From Falsiroseomonas oleicola (GTDB taxonomy: Bacteria > Pseudomonadota > Alphaproteobacteria > Acetobacterales > Acetobacteraceae): 64,000 nucleotides of DNA. The stretch lies in NCBI RefSeq assembly GCF_019029495.1, contig NZ_JAERQM010000002.1, forward strand, positions 558,001 to 622,000. The letters run 5' to 3'. Shown piece after piece: positions 46,604 to 53,707 of this stretch (within the stretch, counting starts at the first letter, position 1; the number at the start of each line of letters is the position of its first letter). Under the pieces are notes generated by a model. It searched no databases. It was not told where the DNA came from and was given only the letters and a program-made list of their open reading frames with translations. The translations under genes were made by a program, and so were the position numbers.

Positions 46604-48834
46604 GGTGCGATCCTTCGGCCTTCGCGCATGCGCTTGCGGGCCTCCGCGTTGTCCAGGCGGCGACGGGCGGCCTTGCCGATGGGAGTGGTCACCCAGGTGG
46701 CGTATTTGGCGTGGCGGTCGCACAGCTTGTGGCAGACGGTCGTGCCCTCATCCCGGCAGATCGTCTCGCCGTCCCAGCCGCAGGTGACCGGGTCGCGTGG
46801 CGCGTCGAACACGGTGGCGTCGGCGGCGCGCTGGGCCTCGTGCTGCTGGCGCGTCGCGCGCGCGGCGTCGTCCACGATCCAGCGGTCGTAGGCGGCGCGG
46901 CGGTCGCAGGCGTGCTGGCAGTGATCCTCGGCGCGGGCGGGGCAGGGGCTGGCGCCATCCCAGGGGCAGGCGCGCGGGGCCTCGGGCGGTGGCGCGGGCG
47001 GCGGCTCAGGCGCGCGGGCCAGGCCTAGCCGGCGCATCTGGGCCTGCCAGGTGGCCAGCGCGCAGTCCTCGGCCGTGTCGCCGTCGCTGGTCCTCCAGCC
47101 GCAATGGCAGCGGTCGGCGCCGGCGGCGCGGTCGCAGGGCGCGGGCTCGGGCTCCAGCTCCGGCAGGGGCGCGCCGAAGGCGGTCTCGGCCAGGTGCATG
47201 TTCGGGGTGTTGCCGGTCAGGGCGGCGCGCATGGTGCCGACCTTGCCGGGCTTGATCTCGGCGGCCTGGGCCAGCTCGCGCAGCGTGTCGGCGGAGAGGG
47301 TGGCCAGCAGGTCCGCGCGATCGAGGCGCGGCATCACGGCGCCGGCGCCGACCAGCATGCCGATCCATTCCGCGGCGGGGCCGCTGCCATTGCCAGCCTT
47401 GGTCTGGTCGCAGATCAGGATGCGGGCGACGGCCTCCCGCGCGATGTGGTCGAGCATCTCGCGATGACGGCGCGCGTCGGGCTCGGCGAAGGCGGCGAAG
47501 GTGGCGGCGGCGATATCCTCGAAATCCGTGCGGCCGTATTTGTTGCCACGCTCGCCGTGGACGGTCAGGTTGCGGGCGGACAGGGCCAGCAGCAGCAGGG
47601 CGAGGGCGGGCGTGGCGGGCGCCGGGCGGTCGCGGAGCGCGGCGCGCAGGGCATCGGTGCGCAGCTCCGCCAGCAGTTGGCGGCCCGCCTCGGTCAGGCG
47701 CGGCTTGGGTGCGGGCGGCGGCGGCGGTTCGTCGGCCTCGCCGGCGTCGGCATCATCATCATCATCATGGTCATCGCCGCGCCCGGCGTCGGGCTCCGGC
47801 GTGTCCTCGGCCGGCGGTGTGTCGTGGCCGGCGGGCAGGGGCGCCTTGACCCTTGTCGCGGGGCGTTCGGTGGCGGGGGCGCGGGCGGCCTCGGACCGGA
47901 CATCGCCGTTCGCGTCGACCCACACGAAACCCGTGATGCCCCGTGGCATCTTCGCATCGCCGAAGGTCCAGCCGCCGGTGTGCTGCCAGCCCTTGGGCAG
48001 CTTCGCGTCGCCGTGCTTGTCGACGGTCGCAATCTGCAACCGGCCGCGCGAATCCTCCACGCGCTTGGCCAGGGCGGCGCGCTGCGCCTCCATGAAGCCC
48101 TCGATGTCCGTGGTGGCGAATTGGGCGGGCGTGCCGGGCTCGGCGAACAGATCCTCCTCGAACACCACGCCGGCGAGGTCCGTGTCGAAGATCGCGCGCT
48201 CGCGGAAGATGCGCCGCTGGCTGCAGGCGTGGGCGATGAAGTGCCAGGCGGGCTCATGGCCCTCCGGCGTCTTGGCCATGGCGGCGGCCTGCACGTCGAG
48301 CGGGGCCATGGCCATGATGGCCAGGTAGTCGGCGTGCGGCATGCCATGCGCCTCGATGGCGGCCAGCACGGTGGGGTGCAGCCGGGACAGTTTGTCGAGG
48401 CGCCTGGCCAGGCGTTGCGACAGGCCCAGGGCCTCGGCGGCCATGTCCAGCGTCCAGCCGAGATCCTGCAACTGCCGGATCGCGCGCCACTGGTCGACGG
48501 GCGCGAGGGCGGCGCGCTGGATGTTCGCGGCGGCCTCGATCGCGGTGGCGTCGGCATCCGTCAGGTCGGCGCGCTCGACGGCGGCGATGGTCTCCAGCTC
48601 GGCGGCCTTGGCGGCGGCAAGGCGGCGGCGCCCGTCGACCAGCAGCCACAGCGCGGCGTCGGCGGGATGCGGGCGCACGATGATGGGCACCAGCAGGCCG
48701 AGCGCCTGGACGGTGGACAGCAGGTTGGCGTCCTGCTGCGCCGTCGCGCGCACCCGGCGCAGCCCATCCTCCGGCACCACGATGGAGGCGAGGGGGATGG
48801 TGAGGGCGAGGCCGCTGTTGGGGCGGGCGGTCAT
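46600..48834 (-). CDS. ParB-like protein with Asp-rich linker and Cys-rich C-terminal repeats
   Basis: A 744-aa protein. Residues about 1-200 form a ParB/Srx nuclease-like domain plus HTH: IPLASIVVPEDGLRRV, LWLLVDGRRRLAAAKAAELE (GxRR box), ADLTDADATAIEAAANIQRA and LDMAAEALGLSQRLARRLDK. A central domain follows, then an acidic linker around residue 330 (GRGDDHDDDDDADAG) and a helical region. The C-terminus holds two copies of a C-x7-C-x7-C-x3-C module (from Cys623 and Cys685, period 62) and a degenerate third (from about 567). The Cys modules probably bind zinc. ATG 48834 gives the conserved start. Confidence 0.85.
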   Translation of the reverse strand: MTARPNSGLALTIPLASIVVPEDGLRRVRATAQQDANLLSTVQALGLLVPIIVRPHPADAALWLLVDGRRRLAAAKAAELETIAAVERADLTDADATAIEAAANIQRAALAPVDQWRAIRQLQDLGWTLDMAAEALGLSQRLARRLDKLSRLHPTVLAAIEAHGMPHADYLAIMAMAPLDVQAAAMAKTPEGHEPAWHFIAHACSQRRIFRERAIFDTDLAGVVFEEDLFAEPGTPAQFATTDIEGFMEAQRAALAKRVEDSRGRLQIATVDKHGDAKLPKGWQHTGGWTFGDAKMPRGITGFVWVDANGDVRSEAARAPATERPATRVKAPLPAGHDTPPAEDTPEPDAGRGDDHDDDDDADAGEADEPPPPPAPKPRLTEAGRQLLAELRTDALRAALRDRPAPATPALALLLLALSARNLTVHGERGNKYGRTDFEDIAAATFAAFAEPDARRHREMLDHIAREAVARILICDQTKAGNGSGPAAEWIGMLVGAGAVMPRLDRADLLATLSADTLRELAQAAEIKPGKVGTMRAALTGNTPNMHLAETAFGAPLPELEPEPAPCDRAAGADRCHCGWRTSDGDTAEDCALATWQAQMRRLGLARAPEPPPAPPPEAPRACPWDGASPCPARAEDHCQHACDRRAAYDRWIVDDAARATRQQHEAQRAADATVFDAPRDPVTCGWDGETICRDEGTTVCHKLCDRHAKYATWVTTPIGKAARRRLDNAEARKRMREGRRIAP

Positions 48835-49031
48835 GGCGTCGGGCTCTCCGGTGCGAGGGTCAGGCCGGTGCCGGCCAGCAGCTCCCGGGCTGTGTCGATG
48901 CGGTCCTGCCGCGTGGCGTCGTCGTGCAGCACGACCAGGATGGTCGGGGTGCCGAGGCGGCGACGGCCGGGGATGGGGAAGGGTGGCAGCAACTCGGCGG
49001 GCTCGGGCGGCCAGGGGCGGCGCGGGGTCAT
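48831..49031 (-). CDS. Small phage protein
   Basis: A 66-aa protein (MTPRRPWPPEPAELLPPFPI, then TILVVLHDDATRQDRIDTAR). No family recognised. Overlaps both neighbours by ATGA, consistent with a real gene in the coupled operon. Confidence 0.6.
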   Translation of the reverse strand: MTPRRPWPPEPAELLPPFPIPGRRRLGTPTILVVLHDDATRQDRIDTARELLAGTGLTLAPESPTP

Positions 49032-49381
49032 CGGCGTGGGGCCGCCTCGGCCAGCAGGTCGCGGGCCATGCGGCTGGCGGCCAGGTGGTTGGTGCCGGCC
49101 TCGATCGCCGCGGCGATGGCCTGGCCGACGCGCTGCGCCCGGCCGCGCAGCAGGGCCAGCGCCTCCGCCGGCATGCGGCAGGACAGCAGCGCGGCGATGC
49201 TGGCCAGGGCCAGGCGCTCGTCACCCGTCAGGGCCAGCGCGGTCACGGCTGGTGAAGCTGGCCGCTCGGGCCGCTGGGCGTGGCGGGCGGGCGCTGGATC
49301 CAGCAACCGCGCCTCGGGGGCGGCGTGGGCTCGGCGGTCGGCGCGGTGGGGTGTGGCGGGCGCGAAGAGGGATGATTGCAT
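49028..49381 (-). CDS. Phage protein of unknown function
   Basis: About 117 aa from ATG 49381 (MQSSLFAPATPHRADRRAHA). The C-terminal half is helical (ERLALASIAALLSCRMPAEA, GQAIAAAIEAGTNHLAASRM). Coupled by ATGA to the next gene. Function unknown. Confidence 0.6.
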   Translation of the reverse strand: MQSSLFAPATPHRADRRAHAAPEARLLDPAPARHAQRPERPASPAVTALALTGDERLALASIAALLSCRMPAEALALLRGRAQRVGQAIAAAIEAGTNHLAASRMARDLLAEAAPRR

Positions 49382-49470
49382 CGGGCGCTGCTCCGGGCGT
49401 GGAAAACGCGGGCGAACCACCCGCAATGGGGCCAGCGGCAGGTGGTGCAGGGGCGGGTGGGCGCGAACAT
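49243..49470 (-). CDS. Possible small Cys-motif protein overlapping its neighbour
   Basis: A 75-codon frame starting TGATG after the GcrA-like gene: MFAPTRPCTTCRWPHCGW. The opening Cys-x2-Cys-x4-Cys resembles a small zinc-binding motif. It overlaps the neighbouring unknown gene by 139 bp in another frame, and its Pro/Arg-rich C-terminus has poor coding character, so perhaps only the beginning is translated or it is not a gene. Confidence 0.35.
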   Translation of the reverse strand: MFAPTRPCTTCRWPHCGWFARVFHARSSARCNHPSSRPPHPTAPTAEPTPPPRRGCWIQRPPATPSGPSGQLHQP

Positions 49471-49901
49471 CAGGCGCGCGCCTTGTCGCGGTCGGCGCTG
49501 GCGAGGTCGTCGCGTAGGATGGCGGCGACGGTCACGGCGCGATCCGGCGGCCAGCCGAAATACTCGGCGAGGTAGCTGGCGTCGGTGCTGGGCCTGCGCA
49601 GCAGAACGCGCGCCTCCGCGATATCCTGCGGCCACAGGCCGTCCAGCGCCGGGTCCTGCGGCAGGTCCTTGGCGGCGCGCGGGCCGCGCGGGCGATGGCG
49701 CCGGTTGGGCAGGCGGAGGCGGCGCGCGGCCTGCCAGCGGAGCGCGTCGGGTGCCGGAACATCCGGGCCGGGCAGGGCGGACAGGCGCTGGCGGATTTCG
49801 GGCACGGTCAGGTCCTTGGCGGGCCAGAGGGTGCGCAGCAGCGCCGCGCGCTCCGGCGTCAGCCAATCGGGCTGCTGGGCGGCGGGGCGGGCGCGGGTCA
49901 T
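49470..49901 (-). CDS. GcrA/SANT-like phage DNA-binding protein (short paralogue)
   Basis: A 143-aa protein. Residues about 12-68 resemble the SANT/GcrA-type domain (DWLTPERAALLRTLWPAKDL, then WQAARRLRLPNR). Residues 93-143 are a module ending FGWPPDRAVTVAAILRDDLA and SADRDKARA. The module is 55 percent identical (28 of 51) to one in the next gene upstream, so the two arose by tandem duplication. ATG 49901 overlaps the upstream stop by ATGA. Probably a phage transcription factor. Confidence 0.75.
   Translation of the reverse strand: MTRARPAAQQPDWLTPERAALLRTLWPAKDLTVPEIRQRLSALPGPDVPAPDALRWQAARRLRLPNRRHRPRGPRAAKDLPQDPALDGLWPQDIAEARVLLRRPSTDASYLAEYFGWPPDRAVTVAAILRDDLASADRDKARA
49478..49504. repeat. 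27-bp direct repeat, copy 1
   Basis: 27 identical bases shared with 50119-50145. Both lie in the sequence coding for the ASADRDKA end of the shared module of the two GcrA-like paralogues, and are the best-preserved trace of the duplication. Confidence 0.85.
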
Positions 49902-51118
49902 GCGGCACCTGCCGTGCGCGCCAACAGGCGCCACTCGGCGATCCAGGTGCTGACGGTGGCCAGCGGGATGCCGAAGTCCGCGGCAATGTCGCGGGCGGTG
50001 CCGCCGCCCGCGAACATCGCGCGGGCCTCCGCCTTGTCCGGGTGCTCGGCCGGCAGGTCGGCGCGTCGCCCGGTGCCATGGCGGCCGTGCTCGGGGCGCG
50101 CTGGCGGCGCGGCGGCAGGCGCCTTGTCGCGGTCGGCGCTGGCGATTTCGTCGAGCAGCTCGGCGGCGATCCGCTTGGCATCCGGCGGCGCCCAGCCAAA
50201 CCACTGGGCGAGCTTTTCGTGGTCGCAACTGGAATTCCGCATCATCTCCCGCGCCTCCGCGACGTCCTTCGGCAGGATGGCCGGCGGCGGGGCCTCGGCC
50301 TTCGGCGGCTTCGGGGCAGGGCTGGGCCTGGCGGTGCCGGGCGCCTTGCTGACCGGTTCCGGCCTGGCGCGCGCGGGCGGCGGCGTCGCGGGGCGGCGCA
50401 GCCCCATCTTGGCCGCCTGGATGCCGGCCCGCTTCGCGGTGACGGTCGGGCCGGGCTCCGCATTGATGGCGGCCGTGATGTCCTGGATGGGGTCGCCGGC
50501 CGGGTAGCGCGCCGTCAGGATGGCGCGGCGCGCCTCGGTCCAGGTGGTGCCGGTGCGGCGCGGGCTATCCATTGGCGCAGGCCGCGGCTTGGGGGGGGCA
50601 CTGCCCCGGCCGGCGGGGCTTCCACCCGCTGCGCCCCGGCCGTGGGGGGAGGGTTCGGCGGGCGGGCTCTGCCCGATTCCGCCCTCGGCCGTGCAAGCGG
50701 CGTGGGCGGTTTCCGCCTCGGGCGGCGGGCTCTCCGCCGCCGGGGCCGGGGCGGCCGGCGGGGCGGAGGGCAGGGTGGTGTGGTCGGCGGCGGCCAGGTC
50801 GGCGGCCATCTGAGCGCCGGTGATGTTGAGGGCGTTGGCCAGGATGCTCGCGGCCGATGGCCCTGCCTCGGCCGGCAGGACGACGCAGGTGGCGTCGTGC
50901 ATGTCCGTCGGGCCGAGGGCCGCCGGGGCGGGCGGCGGCGGGGCGCTGGCGACAAAAAGGGCGCGCATCGTCGCGAGCGAGGGCGCGGGATCGGCGGGCA
51001 GGGTCTCCGCGATCAGCTCGGCGCCGATCAGCGCGGCGCCGAGGTAGTGGCGGGCGGCGTCGGGCGCGCCGTCATACAGGCGGCGGAGGGTGGCCAGCCG
51101 GTGGGTGGCGGGGGTCAT
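49898..51118 (-). CDS. GcrA/SANT-like phage DNA-binding protein (long paralogue)
   Basis: A 406-aa protein. Residues 1-130 are helical (LATLRRLYDGAPDAARHYLG), then a Pro/Ala-rich linker. A SANT/GcrA-like domain follows (GTTWTEARRAILTARYPAGD, AKMGLRRP), then a second Pro-rich linker and the module shared with the short paralogue (DVAEAREMMRNSS, LAQWFGWAPPDAKRIAAELL). The protein ends with an HTH (GTARDIAADFGIPLATVSTW). With two putative DNA-binding parts it is a likely regulator. ATG 51118. Confidence 0.75.
   Translation of the reverse strand: MTPATHRLATLRRLYDGAPDAARHYLGAALIGAELIAETLPADPAPSLATMRALFVASAPPPPAPAALGPTDMHDATCVVLPAEAGPSAASILANALNITGAQMAADLAAADHTTLPSAPPAAPAPAAESPPPEAETAHAACTAEGGIGQSPPAEPSPHGRGAAGGSPAGRGSAPPKPRPAPMDSPRRTGTTWTEARRAILTARYPAGDPIQDITAAINAEPGPTVTAKRAGIQAAKMGLRRPATPPPARARPEPVSKAPGTARPSPAPKPPKAEAPPPAILPKDVAEAREMMRNSSCDHEKLAQWFGWAPPDAKRIAAELLDEIASADRDKAPAAAPPARPEHGRHGTGRRADLPAEHPDKAEARAMFAGGGTARDIAADFGIPLATVSTWIAEWRLLARTAGAA
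50119..50145. repeat. 27-bp direct repeat, copy 2
   Basis: Identical to 49478-49504; lies inside the long GcrA-like gene. Confidence 0.85.
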
Positions 51119-51768
51119 GGCGTCATGCCTTGGACGATGATGCCTACGCCGAGCGCGACCTCGATGGCTGCCGCGCCCAGCAGGATCAGCGCGGCGAGGG
51201 CCAGATCCCGCGCGGTGCGGGCAGGTCGCGGGCCAGCAGGCGGGCGGTGGCCTGGGCGGGATAGGGGGCATCGGCCACCTGTGGCGCGAGGCGCTGGCAG
51301 GTCTCCGCCACCTGCCGAAGCTGCTGCGCCAGCGTCTGGCCCCAGGCGCGGGACGGGCGATGTTCCGGCGGCAGGGCTGCCGCCAATTGCTCGATCGCCT
51401 CCGCCGAGATCAGCAGGGCGTCGGCATGGTAGGGCGGTGGGACCTGCGGCAGGTGGTGCAGCAGCATGGTCAGCCGGGCCAGGGTGCGGGTGAGGTCGGG
51501 CATGGCTGGTTACTCCGGCCGGCAAAGCGGCGATGCGGGTCAGGGCCTCGGCGGCCATCTGGCCGATGCGGGCCAGGGTCTGATCCGCCTGTTCGGCGGT
51601 GCAGAGCTGGATGGCGACGGTGCGGGCGTAGGCCACGCCGGCCGCGTAGCGGTGCTGGCTGACCTGGAGGGGCGTGGTGGTGCGATCCAGGTCAGCCTGG
51701 ATGCTCTCCTCCAGTTGCCAGTTCCAATCGAGGCATTCCGGCGGAGGGGCAAAGGTGAAGCGGGTCAT
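51115..51768 (-). CDS. Phage protein, frame continues through another gene (possible frameshift)
   Basis: The first about 90 codons (MTRFTFAPPPECLDWNWQLE, HRYAAGVAYARTVAIQLCTA) look like a real gene, coupled by ATGA to the MazG-like gene. From about 51500 leftward the frame turns His/Pro/Gly-rich and overlaps the better frame 51186-51503. It then ends with a convincing membrane helix (ALILLGAAAIEVALGVGIIV) and an ATGA overlap with the next gene. The tail may belong to a separate small membrane gene, or a frameshift has merged the two. Confidence 0.5.
   Translation of the reverse strand: MTRFTFAPPPECLDWNWQLEESIQADLDRTTTPLQVSQHRYAAGVAYARTVAIQLCTAEQADQTLARIGQMAAEALTRIAALPAGVTSHARPHPHPGPADHAAAPPAAGPTALPCRRPADLGGGDRAIGGSPAAGTSPVPRLGPDAGAAASAGGGDLPAPRATGGRCPLSRPGHRPPAGPRPARTARDLALAALILLGAAAIEVALGVGIIVQGMTP
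51186..51503 (-). CDS. Phage protein of unknown function
   Basis: A 105-aa protein with good coding character: MPDLTRTLARLTMLLHHLPQ, LLISAEAIEQLAAALPPEHR, LAQQLRQVAETCQRLAPQVA. It lies wholly inside a longer frame (51115-51768), but its own amino-acid pattern is the more natural of the two over this stretch. No family recognised. Confidence 0.6.
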   Translation of the reverse strand: MPDLTRTLARLTMLLHHLPQVPPPYHADALLISAEAIEQLAAALPPEHRPSRAWGQTLAQQLRQVAETCQRLAPQVADAPYPAQATARLLARDLPAPRGIWPSPR

Positions 51769-52328
51769 GGCGCCGGCGCCCCAGGCGCCGCCACGTAGCC
51801 GATCTTGGCGGAAGTGCGGTCGAACTTGCGGCGGATCGCCGTGGCCAGGTCGATGCCGGCGGCCTGCGCCATCAGGTCGAGATAGATGGCGCAGTCGGCG
51901 ATTTCGTCGGCCATCTTGGTGCAAAGCGCGTCTTCGGTTTCCGCGTTGAATCGGCCGAGGCCGTCGCGCACCCGGTTCAGCTTCTTGGCGATGTTCGCGG
52001 CCTCGCCGAGTTCGCCGAGGGTCGCGGTCATCCAGTCCGACAGGGACCAGTCGTGGAGCCGGTGGCCAAAGCCGTTCGGCGCCTCGCAGCGCGTGCGGTT
52101 TTCGACGCCGAATGCCCTAAGGTCGAAGCCGGGCTGGCGCGCGGCCGGGAGGTGCGGGGCGACGGCTTCCAGCACGCGCCGCACGTCGGCGATGTGGCCG
52201 GGGCCGGGCCTGCCGCCGTGGAAGGTGTCCGCATGCTCGCGCGCCATCGGCGTCATCAGCGCCAGGGCGGCGGCTTCGAGGATGTGGGGCGGCCAGGCGG
52301 GCGCCACGGGCGGGGTGCGTTCTGACAT
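51765..52328 (-). CDS. MazG-like nucleotide pyrophosphohydrolase family protein
   Basis: A 187-aa protein. The C-terminal half reads WMTATLGELGEAANIAKKLN, then CTKMADEIADCAIYLDLMAQ and LATAIRRKFDRTSAKIGY, the EExxE/ExxD helical pattern of MazG-like all-alpha NTP pyrophosphatases. In phages these clean nucleotide pools or blunt host alarm signals. ATG 52328 overlaps the upstream stop by TGATG. Confidence 0.8.
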   Translation of the reverse strand: MSERTPPVAPAWPPHILEAAALALMTPMAREHADTFHGGRPGPGHIADVRRVLEAVAPHLPAARQPGFDLRAFGVENRTRCEAPNGFGHRLHDWSLSDWMTATLGELGEAANIAKKLNRVRDGLGRFNAETEDALCTKMADEIADCAIYLDLMAQAAGIDLATAIRRKFDRTSAKIGYVAAPGAPAP

Positions 52329-52717
52329 CACAGCGCGGCCTCCCCAACCGCGATCGCGGCGCGGGCGGCGCGCCAGGTGGCGAGGGTTTGGGGGCCGATG
52401 TCCTGGGCGCGGGCCAGGGCGCTGTCAGGACCCGCCGGGCATTGGGTGGTCAGCAGCAGGTCGAAGGAGCGCAGGGCCTCCAGCATCTGCTGCACCACAT
52501 CCGCCGGGATACCGGGCTGGCGCGGGGCGGCCAGGGCCTGGGCCGTGGCGCGGGGCAGTGGCGGGATGGTGAGGTGGGGCGCGAGGTGCGCGGAGCCGGC
52601 ATTGCTGCCGTAGCGCCATTCGCGGCCCTCGCCCGCCGGGCTGGGCCAGAAGGCGGGGCGGGCAAGGCCGGCGCCGGCCACGAGCTGCGTGCCGGGTGGG
52701 GGTGTGCGGGTGGGCAT
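52328..52717 (-). CDS. Phage protein of unknown function, first gene of leftward operon
   Basis: A 129-aa protein with a Pro/Gly-rich N-terminus and a helical C-terminus (PADVVQQMLEALRSFDLLLT, TLATWRAARAAIAV). GGAGG sits 5 nt before ATG 52717. Directly downstream of two repressor operators. Function unknown. Confidence 0.65.
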   Translation of the reverse strand: MPTRTPPPGTQLVAGAGLARPAFWPSPAGEGREWRYGSNAGSAHLAPHLTIPPLPRATAQALAAPRQPGIPADVVQQMLEALRSFDLLLTTQCPAGPDSALARAQDIGPQTLATWRAARAAIAVGEAAL

Positions 52718-52749
52718 GGACGCCTCCGTCTGGGGACGGGGGCAAAAAT

Positions 52750-52764
52750 GTCACGCAACGTGAC
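52750..52764. promoter_or_regulatory. Phage repressor operator OL1 (GTCAC-N5-GTGAC)
   Basis: GTCAC-GCAAC-GTGAC, a perfect 5-bp dyad, 33 bp upstream of the first leftward gene. One of four related sites around the repressor gene. Confidence 0.8.
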
Positions 52765-52781
52765 GGGGTGCAATATGAAAT

Positions 52782-52796
52782 GTCACGCGCAGTGAC
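52782..52796. promoter_or_regulatory. Phage repressor operator OL2 (GTCAC-N5-GTGAC)
   Basis: GTCAC-GCGCA-GTGAC, 32 bp (about three helical turns) from OL1. CATATT (complement of 52772-52777) beside it could be the leftward -10, which would put the site over the promoter. Confidence 0.8.
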
Positions 52797-52810
52797 GTAA
52801 GAAGATTCGC

Positions 52811-53371
52811 CTAGGCGGCCGGATGTCGCTTTGGCGGGTCATTCTTTGGCGTCTTCTTGCCTGACCTTCCGGAGCCGGGTGGGCGCCCGCGTTTCCGGCC
52901 TGGCCGCGGTGCGGCGGTTTGGTGTTCCTTCATCCCGGCCGGCGGCTTCGGTGTCTCGTGCAAGGCGGTATCGTTCCGGCGCGGCGCGGCGGCGGCGGAG
53001 GGTGCCCGCGGATCGACGGCCTGGCGCCGCTCCGCCGCCATAGGCCAGCTCGCGACCGGGCCGTCCATGACGGCGCCCATGCGGGCGCATGCTTCTTCTA
53101 AGTCATTCATAATGCCGAATTCTATGTGTCGGCGGTTGCCGAGCATGACCCATTCCATCGGGATGCCGATCTCTTGGGCGCGCGCGAGGGCCAGCACATC
53201 CGGCTTGCGCGTGCCGCCTTCCCAGTTGGCCAATGCGGTTCGGCTGGCGCCTATCTGCTTGGCGAGTTGGTCCTGGCTGAGGCGCATTGCCTCCCGCGCC
53301 GCCGCAAGGCGTAGGCCTGCCTGGCGCAGTTGCTCGGTGGCGCCGGCGGGGCGCGTTGTCGTTTTCGGCAT
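52811..53371 (-). CDS. CI-like XRE-family repressor with AT-hook-like tail
   Basis: A 186-aa repressor. Residues about 10-75 form an XRE helix-turn-helix: GLRLAAAREAMRLSQDQLAK, then QIGASRTALANWEGGTRKPD with the recognition helix RTALANWE. A middle region follows (GIPMEWVMLGNRRHIEFGIM), then a basic C-terminus with GRKRGRPPGSGR, an AT-hook core (RGRP). There is no LexA-like Ser/Lys peptidase domain, so induction would not be by self-cleavage. ATG 53371. It sits between pairs of matching operators and is divergent from the Cro-like gene. Confidence 0.88.
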   Translation of the reverse strand: MPKTTTRPAGATEQLRQAGLRLAAAREAMRLSQDQLAKQIGASRTALANWEGGTRKPDVLALARAQEIGIPMEWVMLGNRRHIEFGIMNDLEEACARMGAVMDGPVASWPMAAERRQAVDPRAPSAAAAPRRNDTALHETPKPPAGMKEHQTAAPRPGRKRGRPPGSGRSGKKTPKNDPPKRHPAA

Positions 53372-53386
53372 GCCACAGGTTGTGAC
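53372..53386. promoter_or_regulatory. Phage repressor operator OR2, degenerate (GCCAC-N5-GTGAC)
   Basis: GCCAC-AGGTT-GTGAC, one mismatch to the other three sites, immediately upstream of the repressor ATG. It is suited to autoregulation. Confidence 0.55.
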
Positions 53387-53441
53387 GCTGGTGCCGCAGC
53401 GCAGCACGACCCGCTTTGACTCGGGATGGTGATTGACGAAT

Positions 53442-53456
53442 GTCACGCTATGTGAC
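53442..53456. promoter_or_regulatory. Phage repressor operator OR1 (GTCAC-N5-GTGAC) in the Cro-like promoter
   Basis: GTCAC-GCTAT-GTGAC lies between a possible -35 TTGACG (53433-53438) and -10 TATGAT (53458-53463; 19-bp spacer, longer than ideal) of the rightward gene, so binding would block it. Confidence 0.75.
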
Positions 53457-53470
53457 GTATGATGCGGGCC

Positions 53471-53707
53471 ATGACCGATGCAGACCTCATTGACGCCCTC
53501 GGTGGCGCGACGACTTGCGCGAGGCTGCTGGGGCTTGCCCGGGGGCGCGTGGCGATGTGGCGCACGCGGGGGGCGATTCCCGCCGAGCATCATTTGGCCC
53601 TCTGGCGGATCGCATTGGAGCGAGAGATTGGCTGGGCGCCGCCGAATGCGGACGCCCTTCGGCAGTTGCTCGCCCGGCCCGGAATGGACCAGGCGAGGGT
53701 CGCCTAA
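53471..53707 (+). CDS. Cro/YdaS-like small HTH protein
   Basis: About 78 aa (MTDADLIDALGGATTCARLL, then RGRVAMWRTRGAIPAEHHLA), the YdaS/Cro pattern in which a helix with GG precedes the HTH. ATG 53471 is preferred: the -10 candidate TATGAT ends 7 nt upstream and there is no Shine-Dalgarno, so the message may be leaderless; ATG 53459 or 53462 are alternatives. Divergent from the repressor and the natural antagonist in the switch. Confidence 0.8.
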   Translation: MTDADLIDALGGATTCARLLGLARGRVAMWRTRGAIPAEHHLALWRIALEREIGWAPPNADALRQLLARPGMDQARVA

